A stretch of DNA of 59,715 nt from Firmicutes bacterium UBA4845 (lineage in GTDB: Bacteria; Bacillota; Clostridia; Tissierellales; Sedimentibacteraceae). The notes under the pieces are model-generated. The model worked only from the letters and a program-made list of their open reading frames with translations, was not told the DNA's origin and ran no database searches. Shown piece by piece: positions 44,925-53,664 of this stretch; position 1 is the first letter of the stretch; the number at the start of each line of letters is the position of its first letter. A program made the position numbers and the translations under genes. The stretch spans positions 1 to 59,715 of the forward strand of contig DHER01000064.1 of NCBI GenBank assembly GCA_002399975.1. The letters run 5' to 3'.

Positions 44925-45443
44925 ATGAAGCTACCAGTAGTAACATTCGAATTTGAAAATGGAGATATTATAAAAGCGGAGCTTTATCCTGAAACATCTC
45001 CAAATACAGTGAGAAATTTTATTTCATTGATCAACAAAAATTTTTATAACGGATTAATATTCCACAGGGTTATCAAAGGCTTCATGATTCAGGGAGGATG
45101 CCCTGAAGGAACAGGTATGGGTGGCCCGGGCTACTCAATCAAAGGAGAATTTTCATCCAATGGGGTTAAAAACGATTTAAAGCACGACGAAGGGGTTCTT
45201 TCAATGGCAAGAGCCATGTCACCTGATTCGGCGGGCTCACAGTTTTTCATCATGCACAAAGAATCGCCTCATCTTGACGGAGAATATGCAGCATTCGGTA
45301 AGATTATAGATGGAATGGATGTAGTAGATAAAATTGCAGACACAAAAACAGACTTTCGAGATAAGCCTGTAAAAGATGTAAGACTCAAAAAAGTTACGGT
45401 AGAAACCTTTGGAGAGACTTACCCTGAACCGGAAAGAGTATAA
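44925..45443 (+). CDS. Peptidyl-prolyl cis-trans isomerase, cyclophilin type
   Basis: This 172-residue cytoplasmic cyclophilin catalyses cis-trans isomerisation at proline peptide bonds. It has 'YNGLIFHRVIKGFMIQGGCPEGTGMGGPGYSIKGEF' (active-site Arg and Phe), 'LSMARAMSPDSAGSQFFI' and 'HLDGEYAAFGKIIDGMDVVDKI'. There is no signal peptide. CGGAGG precedes the ATG. It is a single gene. Confidence 0.95.
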   Translation: MKLPVVTFEFENGDIIKAELYPETSPNTVRNFISLINKNFYNGLIFHRVIKGFMIQGGCPEGTGMGGPGYSIKGEFSSNGVKNDLKHDEGVLSMARAMSPDSAGSQFFIMHKESPHLDGEYAAFGKIIDGMDVVDKIADTKTDFRDKPVKDVRLKKVTVETFGETYPEPERV

Positions 45444-45520
45444 AAAATAAAATTACATAAATTGTCTTATACTATATATGGCAGATTTTATAGGTAATGT
45501 GTAAACTTGATAAACAATAT

Positions 45521-45552
45521 CATTTGACACGTTTAAATAAATGTGTCAAATG
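45521..45552. repeat. Inverted repeat upstream of the ZIP transporter
   Basis: Perfect 10-base arms (CATTTGACAC and GTGTCAAATG) lie around a 12-base loop. There is no T-run, so it is more likely an operator than a terminator. Each arm contains a TTGACA-like box. Confidence 0.5.
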
Positions 45553-45692
45553 ACAAATATGTGGATATTAATATCAATGTAAAATATTGAAACTTTAAAT
45601 TAGACGTAAAATTTGATAATCAAATAAAATCAGGTAAAATATGTACATATTATAAGAATAAAATAATTAATAATACATCAGGAGGATAACAT

Positions 45693-46484
45693 ATGTACCT
45701 AAATATTTTTTTGGGGCTGATTATACCATTTATTGGCACGACACTAGGTGCTGCAATGGTATTTTTTATGAAAAACGGAATGGGGGATAAGACAGAGAAA
45801 TCTCTGTTGGGATTTGCATCTGGAGTTATGATTGCAGCTTCTGTTTGGTCATTACTGATACCGTCAATTGACATGGCAAGTGAGCAGGGAACTGTTGCGT
45901 GGGTACCGGCAGCAGTTGGGTTCATGCTGGGGATATTCTTTTTGCTGTTGCTTGATAATATAATTCCTCATTTGCACCTGAATGAGGATAAACCGGAAGG
46001 CAGCCCGTCAAAAAGTGCGAAGCTGAGAAAAACTACAATGCTGGTTTTGGCAGTTACATTACATAATATTCCGGAAGGGATGGCTGTTGGAGTTGTATTT
46101 GCAGGAGTTTTGGCAGAAAATTCATTGATATCCATGGCAGGTGCGTTTTCACTTTCCATAGGTATCGCTATACAAAATTTTCCCGAAGGTGCTATAATTT
46201 CAATGCCTCTAAACAGTGAAGGTTTATCTAAGAAAAAATCTTTTATTTATGGTACACTATCAGGTATTGTGGAACCTATAGCTGCAGTTTTGACCATACT
46301 TCTGACAAGTATTATTCAACCGGCACTTCCATACTTACTTTCATTTGCAGCAGGAGCCATGATCTACGTTGTAATTGAAGAACTTATACCGGAAGCACAA
46401 ACTGGAGAACATAGCAATGTTGGAACTATCGGAGCAGCCTTTGGATTTGTAATAATGATGATATTGGATGTGGCATTAGGATAA
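45693..46484 (+). CDS. ZIP-family metal transporter
   Basis: This 263-residue membrane protein has about eight hydrophobic segments. It has the two ZIP signature helices, 'TLHNIPEGMAVGVVF' and 'IAIQNFPEGAIISMP', whose His, Asn and Glu residues bind metal. A His-containing loop ('PHLHLNEDK') lies in the middle. It is likely to import zinc or a similar divalent cation. AGGAGG precedes the start. Confidence 0.92.
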   Translation: MYLNIFLGLIIPFIGTTLGAAMVFFMKNGMGDKTEKSLLGFASGVMIAASVWSLLIPSIDMASEQGTVAWVPAAVGFMLGIFFLLLLDNIIPHLHLNEDKPEGSPSKSAKLRKTTMLVLAVTLHNIPEGMAVGVVFAGVLAENSLISMAGAFSLSIGIAIQNFPEGAIISMPLNSEGLSKKKSFIYGTLSGIVEPIAAVLTILLTSIIQPALPYLLSFAAGAMIYVVIEELIPEAQTGEHSNVGTIGAAFGFVIMMILDVALG

Positions 46485-46512
46485 AAAGTCTCAATTTAAT
46501 TTAATAAAAAAC

Positions 46513-46573
46513 AATAAAGGGGATTGTTGCAGATGAAAGGATACTAATAGTGTGTGCAACAACCCCTTTATTT
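46513..46573. terminator. Convergent terminator
   Basis: The long stem (AATAAAGGGGATTGTTGCA with its near complement, one mismatch) has a 23-base loop. T-runs lie on both strands; it sits between the ZIP gene and the corrinoid activation gene. Confidence 0.85.
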
Positions 46574-46583
46574 TGGTGAAGTG

Positions 46584-48392
46584 TCAATGCCGTGTAACGT
46601 GTTGTAAAGGAAATTCAAGGCATTTTACAAAAAGCTTCTCATAATTCTCCATAGCGCTTAATTCCATATAATCAATATTCTTTGCCAGGTTTTCCATTTC
46701 AGCCCTGGCATTGGCACTTAGCAAAGCTACATGAGCTCCTGTTTTTGAAGTATTTCCTATATAGGTAATCTTGTTTTCCGTACCTTCCGGTAAAATGCCG
46801 CTGCCTATAAGGCTTTCTGCTGACAGATGAGAACCGAATTGTCCGGCTATAAGTATTTCATCAAGTTCCTCCATGGAAATTCCTGCTTGATTAAGTAATG
46901 CAAAAAATCCTGAAAGAATTGCACCTTTAGCAAGCTGAATCTGCCTTATGTCCTTCTGAGTAATAACGATTTTGTTTTCTCCATTGCTATATAATATGAT
47001 TCCACGGCTTTTGCCTTCCTGCCAAAGCATGGGAAGCTGATCTTTACTTAAATCTTTTTCTTTACAAATGGAACCGTTTTTCTTTATAAAGCCTATATTA
47101 ATAAGTTCTCTTAAAGCTGCCATTATACCGCTTCCACATATTCCTTCAGGTTCTTTGTCTCCTATTACTTTTAAATTAATCTTTCCTTGCCCGATATGAA
47201 GCTCTTCTATGGCTCCTTCGGCGGCTCTCATACCGCTGCTTATATTCATGCCTTCTAAAGCAGGCCCTGCAGCGCAGGAACATGATATCATTTTTCCACC
47301 TGATGAAAATACAATCTCACCGTTTGTTCCAATATCAATGAAAAGTATGTTCCCCGATTTTTCATAAATTTTACTTACATATATACCTGCAACTATATCT
47401 GCTCCTATGTATGAAGAAACTGACGGAAGGCAGTACATCATTGTGTATTCCGGTAACCTTAGACCTGTCATGAAGGCTTTAATGTATTTAGAACCATTGA
47501 AAGCAGGTATAAATGGAGAGCATCCAATGGAACACGGAGCTACTCCCAGGAGAAGGTGAAGCATGGTGTTGTTTGCAGCTACCGCAATTTCATATATATA
47601 TTTCTTTCTTATGCCAGCCTTTAGACAGAGTTTATCGATCATTTTGCTTAAGGTATTTGTAATATTATTTTGAAGATTTTTAACACCGTCATCGGGGTTT
47701 TCAATAGCATAGGTAATCCTTGTTATAACGTCGAGGCCATATTGCTTTTGAGTATTTATAATAGATTCCGCAGCAATTTCCTGTCCGGTGTTCATATCTG
47801 TTATTGAAGCGACAATCGTAGTTGTGCCTATATCAACGGATATGCCATATAACTTATCTCGTGTATCTCCATTTTCAACAGCTATTATTTTATCTTCCGA
47901 AAGAACTAAGGTATACTCTCCCGGTTTGGAAGGCAGACACTTAAGAGTATTATATTCTATACAAGAAGCATTTGCGTCATTCAAAAAAATGTCTTCATAA
48001 GAAGTGTGTTTACCTATTTCAGGTCTTTCCAAAACAAAAAAAATCTTTCTTATTACCGGGTTCATTTCAAAATCAGGCATATATCCGCTGCTCAGTATTT
48101 TATAGTTTTTCTTTACTTCGTCCAGGCTTATTGTTATATCTTCTTCCGGATAGACTATACACGCTAGGCGGTATCCATCCTCCTGTTCCATTGAACTTAA
48201 AAAAATTTTTTCCGTATCGGTAACCGGAGGCAGTTTGCCTTTAAGCACATGTATCTTGCATTTTCCACAGATACCTTTTCCGCCGCAGGGGCTTTCGGTA
48301 AGAAAATCTTTTTTTCTTAATATATCCAGCAGACTTTTGCCAGGTACATATTCTATTGTTTTATTATTTGGAAGAACAGTTATCTTGCTCAT
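46584..48392 (-). CDS. Reductive activator of corrinoid proteins (2Fe-2S, DUF4445)
   Basis: This 602-residue protein uses ATP to reduce inactive Co(II) corrinoid protein to Co(I). It has an N-terminal 2Fe-2S ferredoxin domain with Cys in 'SPCGGKGICGKCKIHV' and a fourth in 'YRLACIV' (residues ~35-82). A linker leads to an ASKHA-fold DUF4445 domain ('YGISVDIGTTTIVASITDM' near 190, 'NILFIDIGTNGEIVFS', 'CSCAAGPALEGMNI'). This is the RACo type rather than the RamA type, which has C-terminal 4Fe-4S clusters. It overlaps the upstream methyltransferase gene by four bases and closes the operon. Confidence 0.92.
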   Translation of the reverse strand: MSKITVLPNNKTIEYVPGKSLLDILRKKDFLTESPCGGKGICGKCKIHVLKGKLPPVTDTEKIFLSSMEQEDGYRLACIVYPEEDITISLDEVKKNYKILSSGYMPDFEMNPVIRKIFFVLERPEIGKHTSYEDIFLNDANASCIEYNTLKCLPSKPGEYTLVLSEDKIIAVENGDTRDKLYGISVDIGTTTIVASITDMNTGQEIAAESIINTQKQYGLDVITRITYAIENPDDGVKNLQNNITNTLSKMIDKLCLKAGIRKKYIYEIAVAANNTMLHLLLGVAPCSIGCSPFIPAFNGSKYIKAFMTGLRLPEYTMMYCLPSVSSYIGADIVAGIYVSKIYEKSGNILFIDIGTNGEIVFSSGGKMISCSCAAGPALEGMNISSGMRAAEGAIEELHIGQGKINLKVIGDKEPEGICGSGIMAALRELINIGFIKKNGSICKEKDLSKDQLPMLWQEGKSRGIILYSNGENKIVITQKDIRQIQLAKGAILSGFFALLNQAGISMEELDEILIAGQFGSHLSAESLIGSGILPEGTENKITYIGNTSKTGAHVALLSANARAEMENLAKNIDYMELSAMENYEKLFVKCLEFPLQHVTRH

Positions 48393-49417
48393 TTATTACC
48401 TTCCTCTTTTACTGTCTTTAGCATAGCCTGTAGATTTGCAAGTGGAGAATTATTCCCTAACCCGCAGGCCGGTGCTATAATACATGCTCCTGAATTCATA
48501 CAATGTTTTGTTATTTCCGAAGTCTTCGAAACTGTACCAAATTCCAGGGTAAATGTACTGACATTGCCCATAATTGCTTTATTGGGCAGATTTCTCTTTG
48601 CCTCTTTAAGATTGACAATTGCATCGAAGCTTATAGTATTACATTCAAGAGCTGAAAGATTGGGATATACATTTTTCATCTGTCCGCATATGTGGACTAT
48701 AAATTCTGCTTTTTTCGTGTTTAGCTTGATTCCATTTATTACCTTGTTTATATATTTAACTGTATATTCGTCAAACATTTTCGGGCCCAATATTTCACCT
48801 GTGCCGCTGGGATCTGAAATGGCTATTACATCCGCTCCAGCTTCAACCTGCATGGTTCCATATTCTATGAGATGGCTACAAATAAAATCCATAAGCTCAT
48901 GAGCCTTCTCCTTATTTTTCCTGATTTCCTTATAATATACCAAAGGATCCAGGAGAGAAGATGCAATACTTACCGGTCCGGTTAAATTGGCGATAATAGG
49001 GACATTGGTGTTATATCCTTTAAGTATTTTAATTGCATCAAGGACTACCTTTATTCTTCCCTTGTTGAAATCGGGCTTTTTCAGCGTTTCCCACTGGCTG
49101 ACGGAGTCTATGGCATATCCGGACACATGAGGCTCATAATTAACAGAACCCATATCAACCTTTGCTCCCATGGATTCCGCTTCAACTGTCATACAAAAGG
49201 GCACGCCGTAATTTTCAAAGCATTGGCTGTCGTGTACAGCTTTTGTAAGTCCTGCCATAAGCTCGGGGTAAAAGTGAGTGTCAGGCCAGCTTATTCCCGA
49301 CTTTTCCATTATTTCTCTTGTAACCATGTTCATCATTCCCCCTGGGCAAATACAAGGCGGCCTGTCAGTATGCTCAAATTTCATAGCCGAAACAAGCCTC
49401 GATTTTTCTGTTAACAT
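48389..49417 (-). CDS. UroD-fold corrinoid methyltransferase (MtaA/MtbA-like) 1
   Basis: This 342-residue protein of the uroporphyrinogen decarboxylase/MtaA family has zinc ligands of the methyltransferase branch: His and Cys in 'FIVHICGQM' and the distal Cys in 'GACIIAPACGLG'. It should move a methyl group between a corrinoid protein and a thiol or other acceptor. N-terminal 'RPPCICPGGMMNMVTREIME' is typical of the MtaA branch. The operon has two more members of the same fold, a corrinoid protein and an activator. The methyl donor is not evident from the sequence. AAGGAGG precedes the start. Confidence 0.88.
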   Translation of the reverse strand: MLTEKSRLVSAMKFEHTDRPPCICPGGMMNMVTREIMEKSGISWPDTHFYPELMAGLTKAVHDSQCFENYGVPFCMTVEAESMGAKVDMGSVNYEPHVSGYAIDSVSQWETLKKPDFNKGRIKVVLDAIKILKGYNTNVPIIANLTGPVSIASSLLDPLVYYKEIRKNKEKAHELMDFICSHLIEYGTMQVEAGADVIAISDPSGTGEILGPKMFDEYTVKYINKVINGIKLNTKKAEFIVHICGQMKNVYPNLSALECNTISFDAIVNLKEAKRNLPNKAIMGNVSTFTLEFGTVSKTSEITKHCMNSGACIIAPACGLGNNSPLANLQAMLKTVKEEGNK

Positions 49418-49461
49418 ATAAACCTCCTTATTAAATACTGATTTTCAACTGATTTAACTGA

Positions 49462-50325
49462 TCAGTTAAGAATAATTTCTTTTATATTCTTTTTAACAAT
49501 GTAGTTTTTATTTTTTATACAGTTTTCACCGGTCATTTCTATGTTTCCTTTATTTTTTATGCAGGCTTCTGAAAATCTCATGGGTTTTTCTATGCCGAAA
49601 TTCTGCCATTTTGCAAGGCCCAAACCTGTTAGCATAAATGAAATTTTGGGACATATATGGATGATGGAACTTTTGCTGACAGTGGATGACAATTTATTTA
49701 AAAAAGGAATTGTAGAAATTTTCGTCCATTCTTCAGACATTTTTGGCCCAAGGATATTATAGGAAGCAATAGGATCCGCATAGCATATAATATCTGCATA
49801 ATCTTTGGCTGTATCTGCATATTTTAATATTTGGCCGTTTATAAATTCAAGCACCCTTATTATGTTTTCACTGTTTTTTCTCCATGTCTTAAATATTTCC
49901 TTGAGATCTATAAGGCTACTTAAAATAGTCATTGGACCGCTTATTTCAAGACATACAAATTCACCGGCATCCTTGAGATTTTTACACGCTAAAATAACTT
50001 GTGCTATTCTTCCTTGTGTAAAATCTATAGGTTCAAGCTTTTCAAGCTCTTTTGTATTCTTTGTTTTATATTCATTAATCCTTGGCCCATACATGGCATC
50101 GCCAAAATTTACAATTGCTCCAAGACATTCTGCTTCCACCGTGTGGCAGAAGGGCAGTATGCATATGGGGCTTTTGCTTATATTTTTAATTTTTAAGGAA
50201 AGTTTGGCCATCTCTTCACCCTTCATGTAAGCCTCAGGAAATTTAATATTATCCATATCCTCAATTTTAGTGATATCATCATAGTTATTATGAGTGCATT
50301 TAAAATCTATTACTTTATTGATCAA
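49462..50325 (-). CDS. UroD-fold corrinoid methyltransferase-like protein 2 (short)
   Basis: This 287-residue paralog of the neighbouring methyltransferase is about 50 residues shorter, lacking the usual N-terminal segment. The core is retained: 'FCHTVEAECLGAIVNFGDAMYGPR', 'SGPMTILSSLIDLKEIF', 'IICYADPIASYNILGPKM', zinc site 'IIHICPK', and distal Cys in 'MTGENCIKN'. Similarity to gene 1 in the same positions suggests duplication and divergence within the operon. It may be a methyltransferase subunit or a corrinoid-protein-binding partner. AGGAG precedes the ATG. Confidence 0.8.
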   Translation of the reverse strand: MINKVIDFKCTHNNYDDITKIEDMDNIKFPEAYMKGEEMAKLSLKIKNISKSPICILPFCHTVEAECLGAIVNFGDAMYGPRINEYKTKNTKELEKLEPIDFTQGRIAQVILACKNLKDAGEFVCLEISGPMTILSSLIDLKEIFKTWRKNSENIIRVLEFINGQILKYADTAKDYADIICYADPIASYNILGPKMSEEWTKISTIPFLNKLSSTVSKSSIIHICPKISFMLTGLGLAKWQNFGIEKPMRFSEACIKNKGNIEMTGENCIKNKNYIVKKNIKEIILN

Positions 50326-50350
50326 TTTATATCTCCTGATTATTTGATGC

Positions 50351-51002
50351 TTAAGCGCTTATTCCTACTAGTTGATTAACCAGCTTAACTGCTTCTACTG
50401 CACTGCGGGAATACCCGTCTGCTCCGATTTTATGGGCAAAGCTTTTGGAAATAGGTCCTCCGCCTATAATTACCTTTACTTTATCTCTGATTCCTTCTTT
50501 TGCTAATGAGTCGATAACTAATTTCATATTGTTCATAGAGGTGGACATAAGTGTGGACATTCCTACAACACTTGCATTATTTTCTTTGAGCTTTCACAAA
50601 ATTCTCTACAGGAACATCTCTTCCTAAATCGATCAATTCATATCCTGCAGACTCCAGCATAATTTTAACCAGGTTTTTACCTATATCATGAGTATCTCCC
50701 TGAACTACTCCAATGACAATTTTATGTCCGTTTCCAAAATCTGTTTTAGAGAGAAGAGGACGCAGAACATCTAAGCCATTGTACATGGCATCCGAGCAGA
50801 TCAATAGTTCAGGGATAAAATATTCTTCTTCTTCATACAGTTGTGCCGCCTTGTTCATTCCATCCACCAGGCCATTTAATATGCCGTCTAAAGGTTTATA
50901 TCCATTTTTTGCATATTCCCTTGCAACATCGGCTATGTCATCATCTTCCATTTCAAGGACACAGCGGGATAACTCTGACAGCAGTTCATCTTTACTTGTC
51001 AT
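50351..51002 (-). pseudogene. Corrinoid (B12-binding) methyl carrier protein, frameshifted
   Basis: This is a dimethylamine/methanol-type corrinoid protein of about 217 codons in two frames. The first frame (from 51002) has the helical cap 'LSELSRCVLEMEDDDIADVAREY' and the cobalamin-binding loop 'GDTHDIGKNLVKIMLE', with the axial His. The second (to 50351) has 'GMSTLMSTSM' and 'KVKVIIGGGPIS', the rest of the Rossmann-type B12 domain. Restoring two As in the run at about 50591-50595 joins them as 'VENFVKKLKENNASVVGMS', which fits the family register. Without a carrier the operon would not work, so a sequencing error is a real possibility here. Confidence 0.88.
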
Positions 51003-51003
51003 A

Positions 51004-52104
51004 TTAATAATCCTCCTGATTCATTTTTTTCTTGCAGTCTGCAATCATAGACTCTACTTTATTTATATTTACAGGGTATTCGGCATCTCGTACAGTATCA
51101 AGCATCTCTTTGATATTTTCAGTTGAGGTTTCTACAGGAAGGCTGCACCCCGACATGACAGTATATCCTTTAGGACTGTCATATCCATCCCGAATACACT
51201 CCAGTGTTTTAAGTCGTACATCAAGAGGGCTTCCGGAATACATTATTCCACCGGGGTCGACATTTCCTAATATTTTTGTTTTGTGACCCATTATTTTTTT
51301 ACATTCTGCAATACTTGCCACATTATCGATACTCATTCCGGCGATGTCCAGTTTTTCAAGGTCGGGCCATATTTTGTTTTTTTGTCCGCATATATGAATA
51401 ATTACACCCTTGCCCTTGGAGTTTATAAAATCAACTAATTCCTTAAGATAAGGCAGGGAAAATTCTCTGAAAACCTTAGGGCTCACAACGGTACAGGATG
51501 ACATGGGCTCAGAAATAGAAGGTGTGAGTCCGATTTTTATACCTGCTTCTACAAAGGCTTTAACTGTTTCCATTGAAACTCTGCAAAGTCTGTGAACTAC
51601 TTCAGGATTTTTTCTTATGGATGTAAGAGTTTTTTCTACTCCAAATAAAAAGAAGGCATTAGTAAATGGGCCTACTACACCAAATGAGCATCCTATTTCA
51701 TCACCTACTTCGTCCACAAGGTACTTCATAGCATCAAGCTGAACAGGCAGCCTGCCGTCCTTATAAGGATCAGCCGGCATAAGATTTGAAATTTCCTCAA
51801 TATTTTTAATTGCAGGTTCAGCCAAATCCACTGTGTTATCATCAGGTTTTACAACCTTACTTCCCATAGCTTCAGCCCATGGGAAAAGATCAGTAAAAAT
51901 ACGTATGCTGTCATATCCAAATTTACGGTAAGAGGCTATCTGTGCCTTAGCCAGAGTCTTTGCATCAGTATTAAATTCTGATATTTTGCAGCCGTATATT
52001 CTGGCGACTCCATTTGCAATATTTGGGTTGCAGGGCAGGCGATCCGCACTTTCTCCTTTCGCAATGGCAGTTCCACGCTGTAAAGGTGTCATAGTATCTA
52101 ACAT
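51004..52104 (-). CDS. UroD-fold corrinoid methyltransferase 3
   Basis: This 366-residue member of the uroporphyrinogen decarboxylase-like methyltransferase family is the first gene of the operon, with the corrinoid protein two bases downstream. Zinc ligands lie in 'VIIHICGQKN' and 'VMSGCSLP'. The N-terminus 'MTPLQRGTAIAKGESADRLPCNPNI' and 'GYDSIRIFTDLFPWAEAMGSKV' differ clearly from proteins 1 and 2. Its place beside the carrier suggests it is the substrate-specific methyltransferase, with 1 and 2 on the acceptor side; that is inference. AGGAGG precedes the ATG. Confidence 0.87.
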   Translation of the reverse strand: MLDTMTPLQRGTAIAKGESADRLPCNPNIANGVARIYGCKISEFNTDAKTLAKAQIASYRKFGYDSIRIFTDLFPWAEAMGSKVVKPDDNTVDLAEPAIKNIEEISNLMPADPYKDGRLPVQLDAMKYLVDEVGDEIGCSFGVVGPFTNAFFLFGVEKTLTSIRKNPEVVHRLCRVSMETVKAFVEAGIKIGLTPSISEPMSSCTVVSPKVFREFSLPYLKELVDFINSKGKGVIIHICGQKNKIWPDLEKLDIAGMSIDNVASIAECKKIMGHKTKILGNVDPGGIMYSGSPLDVRLKTLECIRDGYDSPKGYTVMSGCSLPVETSTENIKEMLDTVRDAEYPVNINKVESMIADCKKKMNQEDY

Positions 52105-52147
52105 TTCATTCCTCCTGTTATTTAATTTGTTTATTATAATAAAATTT

Positions 52148-52338
52148 AATTACTTTAATTGTTGGTTGTCAGTAGAATATTTTCTGTCAAACAGCATAAG
52201 CATCGGATTAAGAGTCTGTACAATATATGGAATCAAAAATGTTGAAATCCTCCAATTATCACTTATGCTGAATGCGTTGTTTTCTTCTATTTATTACTGC
52301 TTTGAACCTTTTCAATATTATCATTAAATTACTTTAAT
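52148..52338. repeat. Direct repeat AATTACTTTAAT upstream of the methyltransferase operon
   Basis: The same 12-mer occurs at 52148-52159 and 52327-52338, each within a longer AT-rich, partly dyad context (TTTAATTACTTTAA-like). The spacing of 179 bases and position before the operon would suit regulator sites, but AT-rich DNA makes chance matches likely. Confidence 0.3.
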
Positions 52339-52507
52339 GGCTAATAAATATTTTTAATGCAAAATTAAAAATATATAAAAATTTTTTATGGAATAATGTA
52401 GTAGTTTTTACAGGTGAACTATTTTGATTTGTTTTTAATATTAGTTTGTTCTTCTATTCGCTTATATTATATATTACTCTTGAGTTTCGGCAAATTGCAA
52501 CTAAGAA

Positions 52508-52924
52508 ATGAAAGGAAGTGTCCGAAGTGACAACCAGCACATTTTTCGAGCAATATACGTTGACACACTTACAATTTGGAATACTTTAATAAGCCCCGCC
52601 GAAACCGGACTTTTAAAGAAGAATGTTTTTGTCTGCTCAGACGTTCAAATTAAGACAAAGCTGACGGTATTTGGGACGTTTTGTCCTAAACCATAGCCTG
52701 ACACCTTGTTTTGCATTGATGGCGGCAAGTTTTCTTACCCGGAAGTTTTCAAACTGGAACATCTGCTTTTTACAGCGGAAATATTCTGCTCTAAAATTGT
52801 TTGGCAAGCATAATACTACGGGCCTGATGAACATTGTGACGATGGTCCTACAATTGGAGTAAGATTACCATATGATCTCCCTGATACTATCCATGATTTA
52901 AGTTTAGTTAAAACATATGAGTAA
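52508..52924 (+). pseudogene. Decayed coding remnant of unknown family
   Basis: One reading frame runs from ATG 52508 to the stop at 52922-52924 with only two internal stops (TAG 52694, TAA 52811). The last segment reads like a true protein end: 'YYGPDEHCDDGPTIGVRLPY' followed by 'DLPDTIHDLS'. Base composition is less AT-rich than the neighbouring spacers. I do not recognise the family. It sits just before a truncated DUF3139 gene in a region full of fragments. Confidence 0.35.
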
Positions 52925-52929
52925 TCCCC

Positions 52930-53181
52930 ATGATTAGAGGAAAGAAAAAACATATGATTATCCTAATAATATCGGCACTCATTCTTATAGCGTTAGTATA
53001 TTATTTTCCTTTGCAACGTATTTTAGCCGAAAAAAAATATGAGCAATACGCTACACAACAAGGAGTTTTAGCCGCTGACATTAAAAACAAGGATATTTAT
53101 AAAGATTACAAACAAGGCGGATATTTTATATCTGTTAAATACCATAGCGAGCGTTTGACGAGGACTTGGTACGGAGGTTAA
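52930..53181 (+). pseudogene. DUF3139 protein, 3' end replaced
   Basis: This 83-codon frame matches small DUF3139 membrane proteins: a hydrophobic anchor (residues 9-26) followed by 'YYFPLQRILAEKKYEQYATQ' and 'KDIYKDYKQGGYFISVKYHSE'. The family normally continues past this point. Here the last ~10 codons ('RLTRTWYGG') are an out-of-frame reading of a serine-recombinase end, so a deletion has fused the two. It may be expressed, but it is not a complete family member. Confidence 0.65.
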
Positions 53182-53273
53182 TAAAAACCATAAAAGTGAG
53201 TAAAGGTGAAAGACTGGAGATACAGTTTGAATCAGGGATAGTGATGAAACAGACGGTAGATTACTATGATTAG
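53148..53273 (+). pseudogene. Serine recombinase C-terminal fragment
   Basis: The frame ending at 53273 reads 'AFDEDLVRRLIKTIKV' then 'SKGERLEIQFESGIVMKQTV', the usual C-terminal tail of large serine recombinases carried by conjugative elements in Firmicutes. The catalytic and zinc domains are absent. It begins where the DUF3139 homology stops, marking a deletion breakpoint. Confidence 0.6.
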
Positions 53274-53281
53274 GGGTATAG

Positions 53282-53315
53282 GAGCAGTAACATGGAAAGA
53301 AGATAAGTTACTGCT
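53282..53315. repeat. Inverted repeat after the recombinase fragment
   Basis: Perfect 10-base arms GAGCAGTAAC and GTTACTGCTC lie around a 14-base loop, nine bases after the recombinase stop. No T-run follows. It could be a terminator relic or an element end. From here to 53585 I see no gene. Confidence 0.5.
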
Positions 53316-53585
53316 CTGATAGTGAAAGGGATATGATAAGATTAAGATATTCAGAAAATGCTGGGGGTTTTAGTATTGGTATATTTACCATATAGTTATG
53401 AATAAATGAAATGTTTTACTCAATGAGCTCACTAATATAATCAGGATAATGGATATGTGGTAAAGAGAGTATCACCAAAATTTTATTATTTCTATTAATT
53501 TTAAAATGAATATTTATTTTTATTTTGGAAAGTATAGTATAGAAGTGTTATTATTTATTTCATAGGGAATTGTAAAAGAATTATA

Positions 53586-53614
53586 TTGACAACTTACGTT
53601 ATTTAGAATAACAT
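53586..53614 (+). promoter_or_regulatory. Promoter with palindrome for the Xre-ImmA-PIN operon
   Basis: TTGACA (53586-53591), a 17-base spacer and TAACAT (53609-53614) form a plausible promoter. The inverted repeat GTTATT-TAG-AATAAC at 53598-53612 overlaps the spacer and -10 box, as expected for autorepression by the Xre protein. Confidence 0.55.
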
Positions 53615-53664
53615 AATAGTAGAAGATATATAATATGTATTGATAAGAAAAAGGAGGCTTAGTT

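Noticed and set aside
52637..52862. Frames of 65 (minus) and 63 (plus) codons as genes
   Set aside because: They overlap each other antisense, lack ribosome binding sites, and the third frame gives the better, though decayed, coding signal.
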